Assembly: GCA_964017065.1 (NCBI GenBank) | Contig: OZ024788.1 | Coordinates: forward strand, 4,976,887 to 5,040,886 | Reading direction: 5' to 3' | From: Haliclona indistincta | Lineage: Eukaryota > Porifera > Demospongiae > Haplosclerida > Chalinidae | Length of the DNA: 64,000 bases | In this document: positions 49,373 through 59,300 of the stretch, one piece after another | Layout of the letters: each line of letters begins with the position of its first letter | Position numbering within the stretch: the first letter of the stretch is position 1 | Program-made: the position numbers and the translations under genes | Notes under the pieces: generated by a model | What the model was told of the DNA's origin: nothing | Databases searched by the model: none | Seen by the model: only the letters and a program-made list of their open reading frames with translations

Positions 49373-49758
49373 CAATATAAACACAGACAACTGAGTTTCT
49401 TTAGATCCGGTTATAATTCCCACTGTGGGTTGCACTGTCATTACAACTTACAAGTAGCACCTCCTTCTACTTAGCCTAAATGACATCTTGGTCAGGCTAC
49501 ACAAACTAAGGCCTCTTTGGCTCCAGCACGCTGCCTATGACTAGCCTAGGCTAACAAAGGATGACACATCTCATTTTAGAGATCAAAATTATCATTCCAT
49601 TCTTATGCAAATAACACCAATAACACAAAATGGTGACTTTTCAGATTTCCATGCTAGCCCTTCTACATGTGTGTCTGTGTGAATAGCTTGCTGACCTGTT
49701 ATCCAGTGACAGAGAGGCAGCTTGTTACCAAAGAACTGCAATACACCAACTATCACAC

Positions 49759-49958
49759 NNNNNNNNNNNNNNNNNNNNNNNNNNNNNNNNNNNNNNNNNN
49801 NNNNNNNNNNNNNNNNNNNNNNNNNNNNNNNNNNNNNNNNNNNNNNNNNNNNNNNNNNNNNNNNNNNNNNNNNNNNNNNNNNNNNNNNNNNNNNNNNNNN
49901 NNNNNNNNNNNNNNNNNNNNNNNNNNNNNNNNNNNNNNNNNNNNNNNNNNNNNNNNNN
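49759..49958. other. Assembly gap (200 N)
   Basis: Exactly 200 unknown bases. It hides whatever encodes the 5' part of the gene fragment that follows. Confidence 0.98.
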
Positions 49959-50634
49959 AGGCTATGCCAGGTTCTTGCGGCGATACAAGAAAGAGCTACA
50001 GAACAGTCCTGAAGCACAAGAAGAGTTAGCCGAAACTCTACCAAGAGTAGTCCACAGAGGGTTAGGTTCAGATTGTTCTTTCAAGTCATACTTTGACACA
50101 CTTGTTGATGAGGAAGTTTCTCTCTTCAATGTCACCTATCTAAAGCAAATTTGTGATATATTTCCCCAAGATGTTTGGTAAGTAACTGATTTTTTTACAA
50201 GCCACACGTCTATTATAAAATTCTTTGCAGTGCTTCTACTGAGCAGCTTGTTGTGAAATACGAAGAGCAACTCCGGCACTTTATGAATGGTACCACATTA
50301 AACCAGTTCAAAAAGCTATTTCCTGCGTCTGCTGTATCATCTAAGCTGTCATCTCAAAAAGCAGTCATCACCTTGAAGCTGAAAAATTACTGGGGTACCA
50401 ACACAGTTGAAGAACTAAGAAAACTGGTTGCCTTACTTGGTATTCCTGGTAGCCGTCTTCATCTTGAAAGAATTGATGATGGCTCTGTTATTGTCCAATT
50501 TTTGTGCTCTACCATCGATGCTAAGGAGCTCAAAGTAGCCATTGCTGAAGTCACTGACTCACTCCAGTCTAGGGGAGTGCTGCAGATATTTTTGGGGGAG
50601 GAGCTAGTTCTGGAAACTTTTCAGTCTATTCAAG
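49959..50634 (+). CDS. Partial paralogue of the CARD gene at 63 kb (5' end in the gap)
   Basis: Exon 49959-50177 encodes the same segment as 63760-63972 (YARFLRRYKKELQNSPEAQE), nearly identical at DNA level. A second exon (50231-50634, or to a stop at 50738 if not spliced) continues with VVKYEEQLRHFMNG, then KAVITLKLKNYWG and IDDGSVIVQFLC. This second region is not matched to a named domain; the GSVIVQFL pattern resembles a segment found next to death-fold domains in some invertebrate proteins, from memory only. A donor CAAG/GTATGC at 50634 suggests further exons, but none was found before 51265. It is a fragment or a pseudogene unless the gap holds the rest. Confidence 0.65.
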
Positions 50635-50738
50635 GTATGCATCGAACATTCAACGATCACATTAAGGGTGCAGTGTCACGCCCACGCATGTATTTTGGGC
50701 TGGTTGCTAGGGGACTGTATCTCAGAAACTACAGCTGA

Positions 50739-51264
50739 TATTCCAAGAAACCAAAGACCTATGCTACAAGACTGGCGAAGGCTGTACACATTGCAAACTA
50801 TGAGTGCTGAAAGTGCCAGACAGAAACGTGACGGGAGCGGCTAGATACAACGCTTAGGCTAATAAAACTTTCGTTCACTCAGGAAGTAGAACTTCAGATT
50901 GTGGATATATACGTACTTCAACAAGGCGAAGGCAGTAACTTAGAGTTTTTTCGTGTATTGTGCTTGAAAGTGCGATTATGAGCTGCTTACCTCGTGGTTT
51001 TCCTACTTAGAGGGTGTTTATTAAAAAAAACTCTAAGTTAATGTCTTTATCTGGTCGCTAATAGTCATATATCCAAGTTTGGGTCTATTCTGAAGGCCAC
51101 AGACAGAGTTTTATTGAGGAATGTATTGTTCGTGATCTTGCCTAGCTACTGTCGCATTGTTAATGTGCTTGTACAAACAGTGAATATCATTTGTGGTGTG
51201 TAACAATGTCCAACTTGTACATTCCTGAATAAGTTAATGGTTGTTAGGGTCTGCACCCTTAATG
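50739..51264. other. Intergenic, no gene recognised
   Basis: Only a small inverted repeat (AACTTAGAG.TTTTTTC near 50937 and its complement near 51030) was noticed. Confidence 0.45.
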
Positions 51265-51665
51265 TAATTTAAAGTATATGCGTGGGCGGAATCAAAGGCA
51301 CCGCGCTTCCTGTAAATCACATTTCGTGAGCCCCGCCCACCGTACAATATCAGCGTTCAATATGCCCATTATTGAACGTCCAAAACGCTCGGCAGTTCGC
51401 CCAATATGCCCAACAGTATGCTCGGCCCGCGCCAAGCGGCTAAGAGAATTCCTGACTCGGTTATAGCGTTACAGCTTGATCTAGTCAGCCGCGGCATATA
51501 CTTTAAACCATTTAATGTAGGTAAGTCGTGCTCTACGAGACTACGTGATTTATGGCACTCGGGCTGTGGTCTCGTGTCTGATAAAGCACTCGGCTTCGCC
51601 TCGTGCTTTATCAGCCACTCGACCACACCCCTCGTGCCATAAATCACGTCTTACCTACATTAAGT
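51265..51665. mobile_element. Palindromic repeat family R2, copy b
   Basis: Opposite-orientation copy of 37085-37390, sharing AATCAAAGGCACCGCGCTTCC, GAGCCCCGCCCACCGTACAA and the terminal hairpin ending ACCTACATTAAGTAATAC. An extra inner hairpin (TAAAGCACTCGGCTTCGCCTC) is present only here. Confidence 0.75.
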
Positions 51666-51667
51666 AA

Positions 51668-52977
51668 TACTAAATGGTGGAAACAAAGACGGCTTAGTAC
51701 GTGCATGATATTGAACTGCATTTCACTGAAAAGGAAAAAAGGACACAAACAAGAAAATTAAAAAGATTTATATCGAAATCAAGAGGATGTAGGGTTGTTA
51801 AATCTACCACTGGTCCACAATGTAAACTAACAAGTAACAAGCATGGGATGGTAACACGATTGACTTGCTAACAGACCATAGATCCCTACATCAGTGGCTG
51901 CTGTGGTTGATTATAGCTAGTTCAGCTAGTTGCTGTAGACTGACACCAGTGACTTGCTTGCATTCAGCTTGTGACAAAAGGTTGATCATGTACAGCCACT
52001 GATGTAGATATCTATGGTCTGTTAGCAAGTCAATCGTGTTACCATTCCATGCTTGTTCCTTGTTAGTTTACCGTTGTGGACCAGTGGTAGATTTAGCAAC
52101 CCTACATCCTTTTGATTTTGATAGAAATCTTTTTAATTTTCTTGTTTGTATCCTTTTTTTCTTTTTCAGTGAAATGCAGTTCAAATTCATGCACGTACGG
52201 AGCCGTCTTTGTTTCCACCATTGGTTTAGTTTTCCTGTTGTTGATGGCTTTTCCTTATTATTAACAATTTTAAACTTGTATCTAAAAATAATTGTTATGC
52301 TGTACATATTAGCTCGCCTACACATGCATGCATGCAGTGTATACGAGCCCCGCCCGCATTTGTTTGTACAGCGGTTATAATTATCTGGCAAGTGCAGAAT
52401 GGTGATCCTATTCCAGCTTACCGTTCTTCGAAGACTCCAGACAAATTATGAGTTCTCCGTGATCCATACGGCGCGGCGATAGTACTCGAGCTAGCTTGGT
52501 CACGTGCGCTAACCACTGCTTGGTCACGTGCGTATTGCGCAATCACAGTAATGGCGACTAACAATTAGCTGACAATGGATCACGATCGAAAAATCACGGA
52601 ATTTAAATCGCTGTTTCGCTAACAACAAAGTTCAAAAGGCACCTGCCAGGAGAATTTCACGACTGTTCGTGAGTGTTTTGGTCTCGGCACAGCTCGCGTA
52701 AAGGCGCTAGGCGCGCTGAAGAAAGAAGAAGAAAGAAAGAAGATGACGAAACTCGATTTTCACCGTTTCCAGATTCGTCACTTTAGCAACAATTTCGAGC
52801 AATTTCCTTGATGCTGTAAGATGGGGCAACGCCAGATAGCAGATCTAAGTGTCTTTGGACGTATAAAATTCATCACCAGGCGAAATATCAGCGTTTGAAC
52901 GCTAATACATTGTATGTAGCCGCCATCTTGTTTTTCCGTTCAACCCTACATAGGGAGTCACTACCGTGCCTCCCTAA
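51668..52977. mobile_element. Long foldback repeat family R1, copy b
   Basis: Inverted arms around a centre near 51930, then a full right arm ending CACTACCGTGCCTCCCTA at 52977. It shares all landmarks of the copy at 4215-6210. No protein. Confidence 0.75.
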
Positions 52978-53484
52978 TATATCCAGGTAGCCACTAATGT
53001 TCAATGTTTCTGAATGTATAGCATGCCAGTGCAGCAAAAGAAATTATGGAATGAATTGCAGTTGCATGTTACTAGTTTAGAGTGATAGTTTAATAGTACA
53101 TGAATGACTATTTGGAATTTAGCAAGCCTAGAACCATAGATTCAATACCTGCAAACAGAGAAGATGGCAGAAGGTGGCCAAGGGGAAAGTTGCTCTCTCT
53201 ATGACAATGACTGTGACTATGAATCTTGAATCGACACTTTGTTCCAATTTCGCAAAATAGTATAAATTATGTTTAATATGTTAGTAAGCATATCTAGGTA
53301 CATCTTCTGTTCCCTTTCTTTCTTAAATGTATCTGAAAATTATATAATTATTCACAATTTTATCTTGCCCTCTGATTGCCTGTCGTCACCCCTGAGTCAA
53401 AGACAAAGTGCACAAAATCTAAGAACACATTGAGTTAATTAGGGACGCACGGTAGTGCGTCTACCGTGCGTCCCCTATGTAGGG
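52978..53484. other. Intergenic, no gene recognised
   Basis: Nothing coding seen. A short hairpin with TAGGGACGCACGGTAGTGCG lies at about 53441-53476 and resembles the ends of R1. Confidence 0.45.
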
Positions 53485-54210
53485 TAGTCTCACGGGCCAG
53501 ACGTTCCGGGGGTGGGAACGTCTGGTCACTAACACCAGGTTTTCGTAGCACATTGGAATGTAATCAATGTCACGTCACGCTTTGAAATCACTTGTTTAGT
53601 CGACGTCACCAGTCTAGTTAGCAAACGTGTAGCATGTTAAAAGTGCTTTTACTTGCTAAAACTCTTCCTAGAGCAATACCAACCTGGTTGGCTATAATCA
53701 CCATGTTTATGATCGCTGGAGCAGTCACGAGTCAACAAGAGACCCATTGCGTGAACATGATTTCACGTAGAATACACTGTCAGCAGCATCGAGAACAACG
53801 TGTAGCAGGCATTAGCCATCGCTAGTAAGACTATCCACGACATACACAGCAGTTTTACCAGCTAAAAAGCTCTGTCAACAGCTTCATGCGCAATAGAGGG
53901 TTTTCACGGCATTTTGTTTTCGTAAATTACCTTGGTTTCGTGGTGGTTACGTTGGGCGGCAGCCATTTTGGTGACCTGAGCGCGTGTTGTGATTGGTCAG
54001 TAGTCACTCTAGGACACCAAAATGGCCACCACTAGCGTCATTACGTAAATTACGAAACGCCGTGAAAACCCTCTATCGCGCCCCATAGTCACGTGAAAAC
54101 CCACGCAATTCATTGCTTATGAGGGCGCGCCGGAATGTTGGCGTCGCTCACAAAACCTGGCGTTAGTGACCAGACGTTCCCACCCCCGGAACATCTGGCC
54201 TGTGAGACTA
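53485..54210. mobile_element. Foldback element with a second one nested inside
   Basis: Outer inverted ends TAGTCTCACGGGCCAGACGT and ACATCTGGCCTGTGAGACTA, extending about 60 bp inward. A nested inverted pair, AGAGGGTTTTCACGGC and GCCGTGAAAACCCTCT, lies at 53895-54073. No convincing protein. Confidence 0.78.
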
Positions 54211-54597
54211 TAAGTAGGGATGAAGGGATTTAATTTCGTTTAAAATCAAATCCCTATGTAGGGATTTGATCCCGTTAGAAATCTTTTCTAACTTTCTTTT
54301 TAGCTGTAATCTGATGTTTTCAAATTTTGTTACACGATTTTTAGGGATTTGAGATTTATAATGCACTTTCTTGAGAAAGTGCAAGTCCTATAAAAACAAA
54401 ACATTTCAAATCTAACCTCAGTACTCCCAGTTGTATGAGTTTAATGACAGCCTGAATATGATTTATTGAGTGATTTGGCTAATGTGATCACAACTTTAGT
54501 GCCGTAAGTAAAAAGAAGTGGTTAAAGTGCAGGTTTTGTGCACTGCTGTAGTCAGTCTGCAGTCCAGCGCATATATGCGTTGCCATGTTATTTCAAA

Positions 54598-55007
54598 TAC
54601 AGTGCAACCTCGATTACCCGGACAGCTTTGACCACCGAAAATTTCTAGACGTCCGGATAACCGAAAAAGTCCGGATAACGAAAATCCTCTATTGCCATCG
54701 TTCACAAGCATCCGAACGATGGCAATAGAGGCTTAGATCGTTGAGATCGCACTCTCTTGTTTATGCAAACATTGTTCCCTACCATGGGGAGGTGAAATTA
54801 ACCAGACCGCTTGGTTACAGAACTGTAGAAAACAAGGAGCAAACAGCAGCGTGGCTGTTAATTATATTCATAACATGTAACATTGTAAGCGCTAATTATA
54901 TTCATAGAATGTTGTACATACCAAATATCTAATTATCCGAAAACAAGCTCGTCCAGATAATCGAGGGTACGGATAATCGAGGTCCAGATAATCGAGGTTG
55001 CACTGTA
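54598..55007. mobile_element. pogo/Tigger-like MITE
   Basis: Ends TACAGTGCAACCTCGATTA and TAATCGAGGTTGCACTGTA with TA at both borders, and inner repeats of the kind TCCGGATAACC. These ends are typical of pogo-type Tc1/mariner MITEs. The interior has a short copy of unrelated sequence (TCTATTGCCATCGTTC and its complement). Confidence 0.8.
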
Positions 55008-55082
55008 GTAGCAATTAATTTTGCGTCATATTGAATTGTGGTCGTAGATATCACCCTCTGTTATACTGTAAAGCATGAAACA

Positions 55083-56300
55083 TAGAGGCACGGTAGTGAC
55101 TCACTATGTAGGGATGAACGAGAAAACAAGATGGCGGCTACATATATGTATTAGCGTTCAAACGCTGATATTTCGCCTGGTGATGAATTTTATACCTTCA
55201 AAGAAACTTAGACCTGCCCTCTGGCATTACCCCATCTTACAGTAGCAAGGAGATTGCTCGAAATTGTTGCTAAAGTGACGAACCAGGAAACGGTGATAAT
55301 CGAGTTTCGTCGTCTTCGTTTTCTTCTTTCTTGTTTCTTCAGCGTGCCTGGCGCCTTTAAGCGAGCAGTGCCGAGACCAAACACCCACAAACGGTCGTGA
55401 AATTCTCCTGGCAGGTGCCTTTTGAACTTAGTTTTTAGCTAAACGACGATATAAATTTGACGAGTTCACGATCACGAACAGTTGTCAGCTAAGTGTTAGA
55501 CACCATTATTGTGATTACGTAATACGCACGTGACCAATCATACGAATTCTAGAAGCAGATTATTGCCGTATGGAGGGCGTCTGGAGTCTTCAAAGAACAA
55601 TTCACCGTGTAAGCACGTGTAGTATCACCGTTCTGCTGCTTGCCAGATAATATCACAGCCGTACCAGATTTTCTAACCAGAGAGGGCGGGGCTCATATGC
55701 TGTGCATTCCTGCAGCATGCATGAATGGTTTCTTCAGTATAAATATGAGCTACAATTTAAAATAAAGCTCAAATAAGGAAATTATCAACAAAAGCAAACC
55801 AAACGAATGGTGGAAACAAAGATATGCATGATCTTGCCGAATTCCAAAAATTTGCAACTCACTGAAAAAGAAAAAAAAGAACACAAACAAGAAAATAAAA
55901 AGATTTCTAACGAAATCAAAAGGATGTAGGAATAAAGAAATCTGCTTCTGGTCCACAATGTAAACCAAAAAGGAACTAGCATGCAATGGTAATACGATTG
56001 ACTTGCTAACAGACCATAGATCCCTACATCAGTGGCTGTATAATAAGACTTTTATTGTACAGTATTTTGTCACAAGCTGAATTCAATTCAATGCATGACA
56101 TGTGTCAGTCAACAGCAACTAGCTGAACTGCTATAGTCAGCCATAGCAGCCACTGATGTAGGGATCTATGGTCTGTTAGCAAGTCAATCGTGTTACCATT
56201 GCATGCTAGTTCCTTGTTGGTTTACATTCTGGACCAGTAGCAGATTTCTTTATCCCTACATCCTTTTGATTTCGTTAGAAATCTTTTTATTTTCTTTAAA
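55083..56300. mobile_element. Long foldback repeat family R1, copy c, abutting the RING/MATH gene
   Basis: Left end at 55083 (GAGGCACGGTAGTGACTCAC), inverted arms around about 56070, and the right arm fading near 56300. The RING/MATH start codon lies 59 bp further on, so the element probably supplies part of the promoter or 5' leader. No protein. Confidence 0.72.
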
Positions 56301-56358
56301 AAAGTAGATTCAAAATTAATAACAAATCTGTTAATTGTCGTTTATAACTCTTACAGAA

Positions 56359-59300
56359 ATGCCTGACCGTTCTCAAGAAGAAGATACTTTTGAATTTGTA
56401 GATGAACCAGACAGTGATTACTTTTGTCCAGTTTGTCAAGATCTACTCACCGAACCATTCCAACTTGAATGCGGACACCAGCTTTGTCGCATATGTCGTG
56501 ATCGATTGCTTAGCTCTAACAAGACCGAATGCCCGACGTGTCGTGCTTCCGATGCACTCAGCAATGCTCGCTTTGACAAATTTCTAGAGCGAAAAGTCAG
56601 CAGTGTTAAAATACACTGCCAGCACCACAAACAAGCGTGTGAGTGGGTGGGAGAGGTAGGGGACCTCCAGTACCACCTCGATCATAATGAAGTTGCTTGT
56701 CCTTTTTGGTGCGGTAAGCGTAGTTGTCAAGCTGTTATAAAGAAGCACAAAAGCCTTTACTGTCTTAACCGACTAATCGGTTGCGAGAACTGTGACTACT
56801 ACAACACATTTGCTATTGTTACAGAAAAGCACAATCCAATATGCCTCCAGTCTTCAGTAGACTGTCCTAATCATTGCCCAGCAAAGGGCTTGAAACGAAG
56901 TCAACTTGAACAGCACTTTAATGAGTGCAGCCACCAACTAGTTAATTGTCCGAAAACTGGCTGTTCTGTCTGGCTGTCTCGAGGAGAGATGGGACTACAC
57001 AAGGTACATATAGAGCAGCACAACCTGGTAATGGTAGAGACTAGTCAAGCAGCTGCCATTAGTCCTGCTTTTCGTTACCTTCACAATCAACCACCAATAG
57101 AATTTGTTATACCAAATTTCCAAGGTATGAAAGATGCAAATGCAAAGTGGAAGAGTCCGTTACTATTTACGCATGAAAAAGGCTATAAATTCCACCTTGA
57201 GGTATATCCCAATGGTTGGGGAAGTGGTCAAGATACTCATGTTTCCGTTAGTCTAATAGGTGGCTATGATAGCGATGTAGCTTTGATATTAGAAAGAGAT
57301 GTTGTTATAGAGCTTATAAATTGGAGGGCAGACAAAAACCACCTGATAGCTACAGTAAATTTCAGCAGAAACTCAAATCACAATGGCAGTGCTAGCTGTA
57401 GCAGCAGTAGCAGTTTTGAAAATGCACCAGGTGCACCGGGTACACCTCATTTCATATCCTACTCCTCGCTCTGCCATCCTGGCAAGAACATAGAGTATCT
57501 TCAAGATGACTGCTTACGACTGAGAGTGGTTGACATAGCGGTCTACTCCACCCCTCTCCTCTCCAAGACTCCATCCTGGCAGGACCCCCACACTGCTACC
57601 CAGTCAGTGTGTGAGTTCACACTGACTGAATTCACTAAACGCAAGCAGTTTAACAATGTCTACACCAGTCTACCGTTCTACTCTCATCCACATGGGTACA
57701 AACTATGCCTCAAAGTGTATGTTAATGGTCATGGTGAAAGTAAAGGCACTCATATAAGAATAGGTGCTGTTCTAATGAAAGGAGATTTTGACAGTGATCT
57801 ACAATGGCCTTTCCAAGGCGAAATTATCATTGAACTCTTGAATTGTAGAGAAAACGATCATCACTATCGTGGAGACACAATTTACTTTAATAGATATAAT
57901 GATCCTGATGATAGCGCTGCCAGTCGTGTAACTAAGGGAACATATGCACTAATGGGATGTCATAGAAATCATTTCATCTCTCACTCCTCTCTTCTCTACA
58001 ATCCTGACACAAACACAGAGTATCTTCAAGATGACTACTTACGTCTGAGAGTAGTTTATGTAACTGTCTACTCCACCCCTCTCCTCTCCAAGATGCCATC
58101 CTGGCAGGACCCCCACACTGCTACCCAGTCAGTGTGTGAGTTCACACTGACTGAATTCACCAAACGCAAGCAATTCAACAATGCATACTTTAGTCCACCA
58201 TTCCACACACACCCAAATGGGTACAAGATGTGCATTAAAGTGTATGCTAATGGTTCTGGTGATGGTAAAGGCACTCACATATCCATCTTTGCTATTTTAA
58301 TGAAAGGAGATTACGACAATAACCTTCAATGGCCTTTTGAAGGTGACATTGTTATTGAACTATTGAATTGGAGAGAAAACAGTAATCACTATTGTGAAGA
58401 TACAATTCAATTAAATGAATCTTGTGGTAGTACTACCAGTCGTGTAACTGAAGGAGAATATGCACCTATGATGAGTGGTAAAAGTAGTTTTATCACTCAC
58501 TCTTCTCTTCTCTACAATCCTGACACAAACACAGAGTATCTTCAAGATGACTGCTTACATCTGAGAGTGGTTGATGTAGCCGTCTACTCCACCCCTCTCC
58601 TCCTCAAGACACCATCCTGGCAGGACCCCCACACTGCTACCCAGTCAGTGTGTGAATTTACACTGTCTGAATTCACCAAACGCAAGCAATTCAACAATGC
58701 ATACTTTAGTCCACCATTCTACACACACCCAAATGGGTACAAGATGTGCATTAAAGTGTATGCTAATGGTTCTGGTGATGGTAAAGGCACTCATATATCC
58801 ATCTTTGCTAGTTTAATGAAAGGAGATTACGACAATAACCTTCAATGGCCTTTTGAAGGTGACATTGTTATTGAACTATTGAATTGGAGAGAAAACAGTA
58901 ATCACTATTGTGAAGATACAATTCAATTAAATGAATCTTGTGGTAGTACTACCAGTCGTGTAACTGAAGGAGAATATGCACCTATGATGAGTGGTAAAAG
59001 TAGTTTTATCACTCACTCTTCTCTTCTCTACAATCCTGACACAAACACAGAGTATCTTCAAGATGACTGCTTACATCTGAGAGTGGTTGATGTAGCCGTC
59101 TACTCCACCCCTCTCCTCCTCAAGACACCATCCTGGCAGGACCCCCACACTGCTACCCAGTCAGTGTGTGAATTTACACTGTCTGAATTCACCAAACGCA
59201 AGCAATTCAACAATGCATACTTTAGTCCACCATTCTACACACACCCAAATGGGTACAAGATGTGCATTAAAGTGTATGCTAATGGTTCTGGTGATGGTAA

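Noticed and set aside
56335..56358. Eight extra residues before the RING/MATH start
   Set aside because: They begin with TTG, not ATG, and overlap a strong splice acceptor; the ATG at 56359 is the better start.
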